Origin: Rhabditophanes sp. KR3021
Lineage: Eukaryota; Nematoda; Chromadorea; Rhabditida; Alloionematidae
NCBI GenBank assembly: GCA_963281155.1
Contig: CAUJLY010000001.1
Location: forward strand, 124,001 to 188,000
DNA length: 64,000 nucleotides
Direction: 5' to 3'
Positions 1-9,977 of the stretch are shown in pieces (position 1 is the stretch's first letter; every line of letters starts with the position of its first letter). The notes below the pieces were generated by a model, which saw only the letters and a program-made list of their open reading frames with translations, ran no database searches and had not been told where the DNA came from. The position numbers were made by a program, and so were the translations under genes.

Positions 1-609
1 AATAATATGAACTATTGTTAATGTATAAAATATAGATAAATACATATCTGCGTTTTGTTTGTTTAAAGATAAATTTTCTTTAGTTGTGTTTGGCTCAGTA
101 GTTGCTGAAAACATCAAAAAAAGTATAAAATATGGTGCAATTAATAAAAATGGCCATATCATAAACATTACCAACTTCCATTCAGACCATAAGTTTAAAT
201 AAACCGTAGGGCAATATATTGCGGTGAAACGATTAAATGTTATATTTAAGGCAAAACAAGCTATTAAAAGTTCCAATGTTATCCATGAGGCTCTTGTTAA
301 TTCAATCATTCGTTGTGATGACCACACTTCAGCATAAAAATCATTAAATATTTCCATTTGAGGCAATCTAAAGGAAAAATACTCTTCAAACATAAATAGA
401 AGCTCAAAAAATCCATTAAAAATAAACATAATAAAAAATTGTTTTGAGATGTTTGATTTTTTGTTTAATAGCATTTTGATAATAAATATTAAAAGTAAAA
501 TATATAAGATTAATGAGATCAAATCTATTCCACAAAGAAATATGTAATAAATTGTTGAAACTGTAATTATAAAGTTTTAATATTTAGGAATATTAGACTT
601 ACCTTTCAT
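1..609 (-). CDS. Srg-like 7TM chemoreceptor, N-terminal part (runs off left edge)
   Basis: Serpentine receptor, probably chemosensory and in the plasma membrane. Exon 1 is only ATGAAAG (609-603), intron 602-561 (42 nt, GTAAGT...ACAG), exon 2 continues from 560 past the window edge. The translation contains FALNITFNRFTAIY followed by a LWSEWKL loop and a hydrophobic segment ending at a proline pair. This is the TM3/TM4 pattern of the Srg family and is very close to the complete receptor at 21981-22935, which also starts with a 7-nt exon. About 200 residues are visible; the C-terminal transmembrane segments lie outside the window. The first three to four membrane helices are clear. Family assignment is from memory of Srg motifs. 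Confidence 0.8.
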
Positions 610-1150
610 TATTGTTAAAAATATTATTTTTAATTAATGAGTAAACGCCAAAAAAGTTATGAATTATCAAAAATAAGTTTTTGCAAACATTTTTCAGATG
701 TTTTTGAAGACAATACAATAAACTTGTGCTCTCATTCATCAAAAAACTTGCCAGACAGTGAATAATTTGAAAATAAACTTATTACTTAAAAACAAAAATC
801 GTCGCTCCATAAAATTGAGATTTAGTTGAATATTTCTAAAATAAACGTCATTCATTTAGTTACTGATCAATAATTTCTTTATCACATATCAAACAATTTC
901 TTTTTAACAGTAAAATTATCAACTTAATCATAATGTCGTCAAATAATTTTTTAGCAAATATTTGTCACCTCTCATTGAGACTACAAAAACGAGCACAATT
1001 CTGAGACTCTTTTTTCAAGAGTGGTCAAATTTGTGTCGGTAGTATTTCTCGTTTTTGCCCATTACTTATTGATTGTCTTTTGTTATAAAATAGGTTATGG
1101 CATATCTTATGTTACTTTTGACTGTCTGTGTAATGGCACAAATTGTATAC
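610..1150. other. intergenic, nothing recognised
   Basis: AT-rich sequence between the divergent start of the left-edge receptor and the end of a small minus-strand gene. I checked both strands for continuation exons and saw none. No repeat or RNA gene is evident. Confidence 0.5.
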
Positions 1151-1465
1151 TTATAGCTGCAACACAGTGAAAACTACAAGAGTGTCAAAACTTTTGTCGG
1201 GATAAATAATTATTTCTTTTGTAGTAATTCTATTATTTGATGTTTGCATGTATGTAAAGGTATGAGTACTATCTACAAAACCTGCTGGTATCATACAAAC
1301 TGATGTCTGCAAAATGATGCCTGTTTCTTTAAAATCATTAACAAATGAAAGTACATATTTTGTACCATCTGAATCACGGGCAATGCCTTGATTAGTATAC
1401 AACAATAGTAAAATAAAAATATGTATTCGTATGTTATTGAATAGTTTTAAACAAGTTTGATACAT
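1151..1465 (-). CDS. small secreted protein, possibly truncated
   Basis: 104 codons beginning with a short basic stretch and a hydrophobic signal-peptide-like segment (IHIFILLLLYTNQGIA), then a soluble part starting SDGTKYVLSF. That part faintly resembles the N-terminal beta-rich region of nematode IgGFc-binding-like proteins, which would be much longer. The reading frame closes at 1151 without an obvious splice donor, so this is a short gene, the first exon of a longer one, or a fragment. No function is claimed. Confidence 0.35.
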   Translation of the reverse strand: MYQTCLKLFNNIRIHIFILLLLYTNQGIARDSDGTKYVLSFVNDFKETGIILQTSVCMIPAGFVDSTHTFTYMQTSNNRITTKEIIIYPDKSFDTLVVFTVLQL

Positions 1466-1752
1466 ATTCTAATTACAACAACAAATGTATATCTCAAAGA
1501 ACCTAAACTTTTTTTATATTTCAAAGAATCTAAACTCTATTTTATATCATCAACATCACATTTTTATTGTTGTTGATAAAAAGAAAATGTTAAAAATAAG
1601 ACGATTAAAATGATTTGTAAATATTCAGTTCAATAATTATTATTTAACAAAGTAATGATGAGTCACACACGTATAAAAGTTGTTATGATTGTTCCTTGTC
1701 CTTCTCTTGCATCATAATAAGTAATTGCCAAAAATGGTATTATTAAATTGTA

Positions 1753-2808
1753 TCAATATTCATTAACAACATTATTAACAACGCGTGTCGTAGCAGCAGC
1801 TTTCTTAATAAATACTTTGGCTTTGTAATAATACCAAAATATTATAAGTGAATTGCATGAAATTGAAAGGATAAAGAAAGCATAAATGCAATTTGCTACG
1901 GGAAATAAAATATTTGATGGTGATTGGTCTGAAAACAAGACTTCAAGAAATACTACTGCCGTAACGGGAACCATTAAACAAAATATGACTGCTATGCCTT
2001 GAAGTTTATAATATAGCAACATGTTATTGTAATTATGTTTTTTTCTTAGTGATTTAGAATTTTTAATAAATTTTTGAAAGTGAACTGTTAACTTGTAAAA
2101 GTGATAAATGTAAAACATTCCCGTGCAGCTTCCAACACAACAAAGTATCAATGAATTGATTATTGCTATGTTCATTTTTGAACCACCAAATCCTATTAGA
2201 CTTATGTATGTTTGGGTAATGTTAAAGGATTTGAACATTTGATAATTTCTATGTACGTAAATTTTATTGAGTTCATTTATTTCTAATTTTCCAAATAACC
2301 CAAATAAAGTCATTAATATAAGAGATGATCCAATACTAAAGGCAAAAAAGACTTTTTGAAATAACGTAAAGGTAAAGAAGGGTTCATTGTTGACTACAAT
2401 ATTTTTACGACCCATCAAATCAAGAATTTGTAAGGTAATCCAAAAGTTAATAAGGAAAACAGCAAATGTCTAAAAGTATGTAATTTAAATATATATTTGT
2501 TAACTTACCCCTGCTTGATATCTTGCTACATCATCTAAATCTCCCGCAAACCCAGTAATCATTCCTGTCCAATAAGGAAAGAAAAACCTCATTCTTATGT
2601 AAGTTCCAATATAAAGACTGACAAAGACAGCTACTAATCTTGAGAAAATCAAAAAATTTATATAAGTCTTGTATCTTTCCTTAGTAAAATTATACAAATA
2701 CAGGATCAAGATAAAGTTAACAAAAACTGATAACATTACAGAATAATCAGTTAAATAAAGAACAATATCATCATAGCATTTCAAGTAAGTACAAATAAAA
2801 TCATACAT
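1753..2808 (-). CDS. 7TM chemoreceptor, family A copy 1
   Basis: Two exons: 2808-2509 and 2469-1753, with a 39-nt intron (2508-2470, GTAAGT...TTTTAG) in phase 0. The joined protein is about 339 residues with seven hydrophobic segments. It is one of three related receptors in the window (others at 8056-9101 and 26797-27854); they share a CYDD- or CFEND-like start, an aromatic-rich first half and a conserved GGSK turn before TM5 in copies 1 and 3. The C-terminal half (LLYYKLQGIAVI, then NSLIIFWYYYKAK) recalls the Str superfamily, but I cannot name the subfamily. It is probably a chemosensory GPCR. The start ATG at 2808 fits the paralogues. No damage seen. Confidence 0.75.
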
Positions 2809-2995
2809 AATTAGATATCACCAAATTAATAGCAATTAATGAATTAAGTATGTTTCTGTCACACAATTAAGAAAACAACATGTTTTTTGTCAGACTCATT
2901 TAGCAAAAATACAAAATTTGTATTAGTTTACAATGAACACAAGTATAAATTTTTATCCAATCCAAATTTGAGTAATTGCTGCTACAATTATAATA

Positions 2996-3919
2996 TTACA
3001 CACCCTTCGACTGAATCTTAATTATGATGGTTTTTTTAAATTTGAAAATATACTTGATTTCCGGTATATCTTCGCCAAATTTGTGGATTGCATAAGCGGA
3101 AGCGAAAGAACGAAGTGCATAGGAAAAGTTGAAGTATGGCATAAAGTATGAAGACATATCCCAAAAGCACATAAATGGAAGAATGAAGCCGGTTGTTAAG
3201 ATTTGAAATAGGATCATCCAGCCTAATAGGTGAAGGGATTTGGTGATGAGTTTTACATTTTCCTGTAATATTATTAATTCAAATTTACGATTAACTAGTC
3301 GATTAGAAATTACCTTAATTTGATACTTTTCAGATAAAGTCAACTTAGATTCATATCCATTATCTTGATATTTTTTATTCAGTCGAAACAAAAAATAATA
3401 GAAAGGAAAGACAATGGCTTCGAGCAATAAGACACTTCCAGCTGATGTTACTGGTGGTAGTGTGTTAATTGATGTATTAAATTTAATATAAATAGATAAA
3501 GCCAAACTAGCTATAGTTATTCCTATCAAGATCAACCAACGAGATTCATTTTCATAGGTGGCTCGATTGTGTGTAGCATAAAGTCTTTCACCTACACACA
3601 TAATAATACAAAAGCGTACAAAGTTATTTAATACAGCTCTAAGTGAGTCAATTACCTTATAAACACCGATTTGACCATTAAAAATATTTTTCAAACCATA
3701 AACATCAAGAACAGTAAACAAATTAAGTATCATATTGCCAAAATTTCTTAACAAAACAGCAAATAGCAACACCAATACTATATATCGAAAATGACCATGC
3801 CATGATGAATTTTTATTTATGACATATAAAGTTGTTGGAATATAAATGATGGTATACATTATTAAAGAAATTAGTGACAAAACAAAATTTATATCAGAAA
3901 CAATTTGTAGAAGCAACAT
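2996..3919 (-). CDS. Sra-superfamily (Sre/Srab-like) 7TM chemoreceptor
   Basis: Predicted GPCR with the Sra-superfamily hallmarks: GERLYAT followed by YEN after TM3, and LSEKYQIK before TM5. The reading frame is open throughout, but 3313-3263 is a 51-nt stretch starting GTAATT and ending TTACAG that interrupts the conserved SEKYQxxEN motif. Removing it keeps frame and joins SEKYQIK to ENVKLI, which is the family consensus. The protein is therefore about 290 residues with exons 3919-3314 and 3262-2996, not 307. Seven hydrophobic segments are visible. Which subfamily (Sre, Srab) is uncertain. Confidence 0.75.
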   Translation of the reverse strand: MLLLQIVSDINFVLSLISLIMYTIIYIPTTLYVINKNSSWHGHFRYIVLVLLFAVLLRNFGNMILNLFTVLDVYGLKNIFNGQIGVYKVIDSLRAVLNNFVRFCIIMCVGERLYATHNRATYENESRWLILIGITIASLALSIYIKFNTSINTLPPVTSAGSVLLLEAIVFPFYYFLFRLNKKYQDNGYESKLTLSEKYQIKVISNRLVNRKFELIILQENVKLITKSLHLLGWMILFQILTTGFILPFMCFWDMSSYFMPYFNFSYALRSFASAYAIHKFGEDIPEIKYIFKFKKTIIIKIQSKGV

Positions 3920-4303
3920 AATTTTTAGGTAACAATTTCAAAATACTTGAGTTTTGAATTATTTAGGATGAATTTGTTATTAATGTAAAAGATCGCAAGA
4001 TAACCTTTTTCTGTTTTTGGAATTTGATAGATGAAGTAAAAGGATGGCGTTGCCTTTAATTATGTATCATAGCAAATATCCAACTATATATTTATTTTTA
4101 AATAACATCAAAAAAAGTTGGCTTTGATGAATAATAACATTTACATGTAATTTGGATTATTTACGAAAATTGATGTTTGCAGTAAAGTATAATTGTTACC
4201 TCCTTATGCAACAGTGTAGAATTATTTTGTTTTAATATTTTCGTAACATCAGCTGTACTAAGTACATTAAATAATCAAAAAGAAAATAGTATTTATTACA
4301 AAA
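3920..4303. other. intergenic, nothing recognised
   Basis: AT-rich spacer between two minus-strand genes; no coding, RNA or repeat signal seen. Confidence 0.5.
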
Positions 4304-5302
4304 TCATTGATAAACTCCAGCAAATAAGATTCTGTGATATGGGCGAACAATGAAGTACATAAATGGATGGTCAGCAATAAAACTAACTGGCATTTCAGGG
4401 TCCATCATGCAAGTTGCTCTCACCATGACAACGGCTGTTGCAGCAGCAGCTTCAGTTCCCTCTTCATTAACTTCAATGCAAGCTTTTTGGATCACTTCTG
4501 AAATTTTTAATGGTTCTTCTTCAGTTATTCCTGAAAAATCAGCAAATCTTGAAAAAGCTGTTGGCATTCCTAATTTTTTGAGAGTCTCATTGCAGTTCCA
4601 TGAAGTCTCTAGTTTAAATTGTGGTAAATTGATGTCAACAATTTGTTCAGTTGCCAAATCAGTCAAACTCATATACATAGTTCCCGTGAAATCATCAATT
4701 TGGTTTAATAAATTTGACTTTTGTTTAGGTAAAGCAATACACATAAATGTATCAGCTTGTTTGTATGGAATCATAACAAATTGATAAAATTGGTCCTCAT
4801 AATACAAATGACGACCTTTTTTACGTATCATTTCAACTTCTTTATTTTCACCATGACAACCATAAAATATTGTTTTGTGAGTTGCAGCTTTTTTAAACTC
4901 TTTCTCCCAAGTTCCTTTAAAGTAAAGAGCATTGATCAAGACTAGACGTGTTTCCTTGTCTAGCATGTCTGGTGAAATTAGATCTTTGATAAGGTTGTTT
5001 GTATTTTCCTCTACAAATGCATTCATTGTATCTGCTGCTTTAAAGCTTTCCTCAAAATTAATTTCTTTAAATTCGCCATAATAATACTTGGTGATAGTTT
5101 CTCTAAATTGTTCAAGTAATTTAAAACCTTCTTTAACATAAACACGATTGGCAGCAAGCAATTCAACATCCTTGTTTTCATTTCTCCGCATTTCTTCTAA
5201 AAACCAATTCAATGTTTCATGTAATCCCTCAGCAGGAGCATCATTAGCCAACAACTTTTGCATTTCTTCCAATGTCTTTCCCTTTGCTCCAGCATAAACC
5301 AT
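4304..5302 (-). CDS. serpin, lacking the N-terminal segment
   Basis: Serine protease inhibitor family. Visible from the end of helix B (VYAGAKGKT) to the strand 5B end (HPFMYFIVRPYHRILFAGVY). The shutter and breach motifs are present (LVLINALYFKGTWEKEF). The reactive-loop hinge EEGTEAAAATAVVM is intact and alanine-rich, so by family rules this would be an inhibitor; the scissile bond lies near VRATCM but cannot be fixed. The frame continues upstream of the ATG as IALS and meets a splice acceptor (TTACAG) at about 5315, so an upstream exon coding helix A and the FSP motif is expected. I could not find it in 5340-5797. A signal peptide is therefore not visible either. 332 residues are seen against 370-400 usual. 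Confidence 0.85.
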   Translation of the reverse strand: MVYAGAKGKTLEEMQKLLANDAPAEGLHETLNWFLEEMRRNENKDVELLAANRVYVKEGFKLLEQFRETITKYYYGEFKEINFEESFKAADTMNAFVEENTNNLIKDLISPDMLDKETRLVLINALYFKGTWEKEFKKAATHKTIFYGCHGENKEVEMIRKKGRHLYYEDQFYQFVMIPYKQADTFMCIALPKQKSNLLNQIDDFTGTMYMSLTDLATEQIVDINLPQFKLETSWNCNETLKKLGMPTAFSRFADFSGITEEEPLKISEVIQKACIEVNEEGTEAAAATAVVMVRATCMMDPEMPVSFIADHPFMYFIVRPYHRILFAGVYQ

Positions 5303-5797
5303 CGATAAAGCAATCCTGTAACGGACGTTTTAGGACATATTATAAAATTATGCACAGAATTTTGACTTTAACTCCCACCCAGCCACAGGACAGTTTTTAA
5401 AAAAATATTTTTTATACATATTTTAATAAATGATGCTTCAGCGGACCAACCCCTTGAGCTAAAAGTTATAGAAAATACTTAAAAAATGCACAAATAAGTT
5501 GGCTACAGAATGCGTATAAGTTGAACTACAGAGATTATTAGAAAGCACCTAAAACTTCAAAATCAAGAAAAGCATTACTTTTTAAATTTTTGTCAAATCC
5601 TGGCTATTCTCAAGAACATAAAATTGGAATTAACTTAAATAGGGGCTTTCAGGCACGGGAAGGTTAAATAAATTATCAAATAAAGTGTATGTAATTTATT
5701 TATCAACTTAAATAGATTTTATTAATTCTTATATCATCTCAATTAGATTTTATTGGCAATAATATAAACTATATTTGTATTTATGGATAGATCTTGT
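5303..5797. other. spacer where the serpin first exon was expected
   Basis: I translated the minus strand in all frames and found no helix-A/FSP-like segment. It is AT-rich with no other feature. Confidence 0.45.
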
Positions 5798-6160
5798 CTA
5801 TTTGAATTTATTCCTCTCCAATAAGGAAGTCAAATCAGAAGTAATACGTGGAACTCTAATTCTAGATTTTTTCTTTTTATTTCCAAAATTGTATTTATTC
5901 ACACTTGGTTTAAACTTTAACAAACATTGAATAACTGAAAAATAGCACATTCTTGATTTTCTTATCCTCAGTGATTTAGTTTGTTTTGTATCGTAGGCAC
6001 CATAAATAGATCGCAAGTGATTTCTATATCTGTTGGAATCATCGGACATGCCATTTAGTTTCCTAACTTGGTCAGCCACTACATCATAGTTAAGTGGAGA
6101 GATAACACTTATTGTTATGAAAACAATTGTTAGTATGAGTAAAAGGTAAAAGCGTGCCAT
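5798..6160 (-). CDS. putative allatostatin-C/somatostatin-like neuropeptide precursor
   Basis: Small secreted precursor: signal peptide MARFYLLLILTIVFITIS, a pro-region, then basic residues (RIRKSR) before MCYFSVIQC, and a lysine run (KKKK) further on. The CYFxxxxC core with six residues between the cysteines matches the allatostatin-C peptide pattern, a disulphide-cyclised neuropeptide acting on somatostatin-type GPCRs. The likely mature peptide lies between the RK and KKKK sites; it carries extra residues (LLKFKP...) after the second cysteine, whereas insect AST-C ends soon after it. I chose the ATG at 6160: another in-frame ATG at 6187 lies only about 10 nt after a TATAAAAG box, hence upstream of the expected transcript start. 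Assignment rests on one short motif. Confidence 0.55.
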   Translation of the reverse strand: MARFYLLLILTIVFITISVISPLNYDVVADQVRKLNGMSDDSNRYRNHLRSIYGAYDTKQTKSLRIRKSRMCYFSVIQCLLKFKPSVNKYNFGNKKKKSRIRVPRITSDLTSLLERNKFK

Positions 6161-6196
6161 AAATGAATATATGCTAATATTGTGCACGGGTTGCTT

Positions 6197-6204
6197 CTTT
6201 TATA
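6197..6204 (-). promoter_or_regulatory. TATA box of the neuropeptide precursor gene
   Basis: TATAAAAG on the minus strand, 37-44 nt upstream of the chosen ATG at 6160. It would place the transcript start between the two candidate ATGs and so decides the start codon. Confidence 0.5.
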
Positions 6205-6761
6205 GACTTTAGTGTGACCACCTTGTTTTTCTAATTTTTTAAAGCAGAGCATGCTGTCGAAATTATCAATTTAAGAGGTTTAAATATCCTAAGATGTATT
6301 TCACTATTGACATCATTATCGATAAGCTCCTTTTTGTAATTGAAATACAGAGGCGGCATAAACAAGTCATGGTGTCACTTGTCTATTGAAAATAAAATTT
6401 CAATGATCTTTAACAAAAACTAATACTTTAATCCGAAGATTTATTAAAATTTTAAATAATTATGGTTTGCTGGTTCATCTTAACAAATTTGCATGCTTTA
6501 TTTAATAGATGTTAAAAATAGATTTAATTCAAAGATAATCTTAATTTGGTATTTGTCATTGATGACGTCGTGTAAGCTTAAAATAAACTTTTGATAAATT
6601 TAGAATTTCTTAATTTCAAAAAAATTAACACGAACAGTAATAAACACTTTACGTTGCATATAACAAAAATAATCAAATGAATTTTATTTCACGAAGGTTA
6701 AGGCATAACAATGGATGATTAATAACTAGTTAACATCAGTCTGGGAAATTTAATGTAGCAC
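6205..6761. other. intergenic, nothing recognised
   Basis: Spacer between the two small secreted-protein genes on the same strand; no coding or repeat signal seen. Confidence 0.5.
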
Positions 6762-7217
6762 TTAACCACGTGCGTTAATTGAAGCTACAGCGTTTGTGGC
6801 GGCTGCTTCAATGTCATCTCTAGCTTTTCTAGCTTCACCATTTACTTCATTGGTAGCTTTATACTCAGCTAATTTAATTTGGATCCATTGAGTTACATTT
6901 GGTTTATCTCCAAGAGCTTCCTTTGCAATTTCATTAATTCTTGTTACGGCTACTGATGCTGTCGCAGAAGATGCTTCCTTAGCTACTTTGGCGGAGGCAT
7001 TAATTTCAGCAGTTGATCCGGCAACTGTTCCAGCTGTGGCAGCCTTTTCTAATGCTCCGATTTTGGCAATTTCAGCTTTGGCAGCTTCTACGATTACTGA
7101 CCTGGCACTGTTGGCTGTATCTTCAATTTCCTTTACAGCTGTTGCTGGGGTGCTTTGTGATATAACACTTGAAATAAGAAGAGCAGCCAAAAGAATGTTA
7201 GTGATATTGAATTGCAT
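6762..7217 (-). CDS. alanine-rich secreted helical protein
   Basis: Signal peptide (MQFNITNILLAALLISSVIS) followed by about 120 residues dominated by Ala, with regular Glu/Lys/Val/Ile, for example AKAEIAKIGALEKAATAG and SAKVAKEASSATASVAV. There are no cysteines in the mature part. It should form long amphipathic alpha-helices or a helical bundle. I do not recognise a family. Type I antifreeze proteins, LEA-like proteins and Ala-rich surface coat proteins share this composition, which does not prove relation. The ATG at 7217 is preferred over 7244 because a TATAAGG box at 7261-7255 would put transcription start downstream of 7244, and because the signal peptide then begins at the N-terminus. 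Confidence 0.65.
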   Translation of the reverse strand: MQFNITNILLAALLISSVISQSTPATAVKEIEDTANSARSVIVEAAKAEIAKIGALEKAATAGTVAGSTAEINASAKVAKEASSATASVAVTRINEIAKEALGDKPNVTQWIQIKLAEYKATNEVNGEARKARDDIEAAATNAVASINARG

Positions 7218-7254
7218 GTTTAGATGATTTGATATTTTATTCATATTTTTTGAC

Positions 7255-7261
7255 CCTTATA
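7255..7261 (-). promoter_or_regulatory. TATA box of the Ala-rich protein gene
   Basis: TATAAGG on the minus strand about 40 nt upstream of the ATG at 7217. It excludes the more upstream ATG at 7244. Confidence 0.45.
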
Positions 7262-7263
7262 TG

Positions 7264-8055
7264 CTGAAAATATTAAGTAGCAAACAAGAAAAAAACTCAT
7301 TATTAGTGTAAAAAATGCGCATATTTACTCTGAAATTATGTAAAACACTCAAGAAATATTTTTTCAATAACACAAACGGATCAAATTGTCTATTAAGACC
7401 AAAATATTTTGCGACAGCTTTAAAAGTAATATTGGATTAGCTTTTCATTTATGGTATAAGTGTAGGAATAGGTTGAACAGAGGAACCATAGATGAACACA
7501 AGTCAATTTATTTATTTTTTCCAAGCATTGGGTACATAAACTGTTCATAAACACTGACATCAAATTAATCCAGAAAATAAATTTGATTTATTAATTATAA
7601 TCATTTATAACAACATGATATTGTTTGCAAAATATTAAATTTCATGTTTTCAGATTTGCCGATTATGAATAATCTTTGTTTAAAATTGTTTATTACAAAA
7701 TTTTGTTTTAATTATAGCTGTATATGTTTTACTCCAATTGTGCACGAATCATACATTCATATTTATATGATCTTATTAATGTTATATGTATTTACGAATT
7801 AATAAAGCTGCATTTGCTATATCTTGGATTGAAATATTTATATTCTCCTAATATAAGTATGCTTGTCCTTAACATTTAGTACAATTTTAATTAATACTTA
7901 TCCTTGATATCATTAAGTAAAAACATCTGTTATGTAAGTTGTATTATGTCTAGTATTTTTGTATATATTAATTTTAGGAGAATAATATTATTTTACAAAA
8001 ATTTATATTTTTCTGAAGCTATAATAAGTCTTTCTTACTTGTTTTCTTACTAAGA
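7264..8055. other. intergenic between divergent genes
   Basis: AT-rich sequence between the minus-strand Ala-rich gene and the plus-strand receptor; no coding, RNA or repeat signal recognised. Confidence 0.5.
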
Positions 8056-9101
8056 ATGTTCAACCTAAATTTATTTTGCTATGTTTTTGAGTGTTACGAC
8101 GATTGGATCCTGTATTTTTTAGATCTAATCACAACACTAACTATTCTATTCAATGTCCTCGTAATAATAGGCTTATTTTATTTTTCTGTAGACCCATCAA
8201 AGACATATGTTACATTTTTAATTATTACACGTTTCTTTTTTATATACTATGCTATCGTTGAGGGACTTTTGACAAGGCCAAGAGTTTATATTAGCAAATT
8301 TGTTTTCACGTGCAATGGATTTGTACAATATTTTGGATGGTACGGATGTAATGTTGCTTTCATAAGTTTTAACTTTAGTAAATACATTTAATAAGTCCTC
8401 ACATTTAGATTTTACAACTGTGGAATTTCGTCATAGGTTTAATGATACTGAATTTAGATGTTATCATTCGTAAGAATGCTTTTTTGAAAAATGAAAATTT
8501 GCTTAAGTTAGATACAAAAAATAAATGTTTACATGGCTTAAACATAATATGCGTATTCTTAAATTCTTATATTTTTTTCAAATCAAGTATACTAGACCGT
8601 TCTGAAATTCTAGAAACATTTCGTAATTCAACTTTACCGCAAAACTTAATAATAGTTGAATCAAATCATGCATTGATAAGTTATCCTGAAAAAGACGTAT
8701 ACATTGCGGTTCTCACTGTTTCTGTATGGATGCTTTCTTCTTTAATTTGATATAGTTTAACTTATAAAGAATTGGATAAAATATTTAAAGATAATTTAAG
8801 CAAAATTAGTTCCAATGAATCGAAAAAGAAATATGATGATGTTCTTAGATATTATGTTTTACAAATGGTAGGAATCATAATTATATGTTTGGTGCCGGGA
8901 ATTTTAAGTTGCATTGTATTATTCATTCAATATCAAACAAAATCAATGAACTCAGATTTAAATTTTCTAAACAATTTTCCTGTATTCACATTATTAATTG
9001 TGGACTGTAATTCAATTATTGTTTTGTGGTATTATTGGAAGATCAAGCAATCTCATAAAGTTACAATAATGGTTTCTTCTACAGGAAATAAACAGCCTTA
9101 A
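8056..9101 (+). pseudogene. 7TM chemoreceptor, family A copy 2, with an in-frame stop
   Basis: Paralogue of the receptors at 1753-2808 and 26797-27854. Exon 1 is 8056-8377, intron 8378-8436 (59 nt), exon 2 8437-9101. With this splice the region AFISFNF...ILNLDVIIRKN aligns without gaps to copy 1 (AVFLINF...LQILDLMGRKN), which fixes the junction. The frame is interrupted once by TGA at 8748-8750, in the loop after TM5; downstream the same frame continues with a normal receptor end (SIIVLWYYWKIK). No intron of reasonable size and correct phase can remove the TGA. It is a young pseudogene, a readthrough case or a base error. Confidence 0.7.
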
Positions 9102-9977
9102 ATTTAAATGTTAAAAGAAGTTCAAAATAAAGATCCTATACACAATAATAGAAAGTTAAAAATAGCTTATTTACCAATATGTCATCCAGATGTTTAAAAA
9201 ATAAAGATTATTCCCGTCCTTTCTTGGACCAAAATAATGACCATCACATGGCCGCTCCTTCAAAAAACAAAGAGGACATCAACATATCGCCAAATGGCGA
9301 GAGTTAATATACTCCAATCTAGAGAATAGCTAGAACGGGAACAAGCAAAGGTAAGATAATTACCCAAAATTTGGAAGGCAGAAAGGTTAAATTAAAGTGG
9401 TGTGGGAAAGTGGTCTTCTTGGCTTTTTTCTGGAGTAGATGTGACGGGGGTTAGCATTTGGTGAATGGAGTGATGTTTTCTTGGGTAGAAGGCGTTGTTC
9501 CAATGGTGTAGATGGGATCGTTTGATTTGAATTTTTGGTGTAAATGATTAGATGATTTTTGTCAATTTATCAGAAATGTACTGAAATTATAATTATCTTC
9601 ATATGTAAATTAAAGTTGGTAAATGATTGATTAAGTGTAAGAACATGTTAATAATTAAATATTTATTGGATGCATCTGTTTTATAGAGAACATTTTCAAA
9701 TTTCATTTCAGCTGTCTTATTTACTTGAGCGGTGTAAGCGACGTTATAAACTAATTAATAATTTTTGGTATCTGATTTTTATATAAAAAATATTTTGTTG
9801 AAAGCATATGATAATTTATTTTAAATATAATTTCTTGGTAATATTTTCACGGTTTGGCTGAATTATTTTAGCACTCATAGACTGCACATTAATATTTTCA
9901 TAATGTGATAGTGGTACCATAAAAATTACACAGTCATTTATAATAATTCTTAAAATTCGTAAAACATTTGCGAAAGA
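9102..9977. other. intergenic; possible remnant of a mobile element
   Basis: Bases 9200-9540 are less AT-rich than their surroundings and include a short palindrome (TCGCCAAATGGCGA near 9287-9300). No open frame or terminal repeats identified. Confidence 0.3.

Noticed and set aside
6988..7227. Plus-strand open frame over the Ala-rich gene
   Set aside because: Antisense of Ala codons; no start context or signal, while the minus frame has a signal peptide and TATA box.
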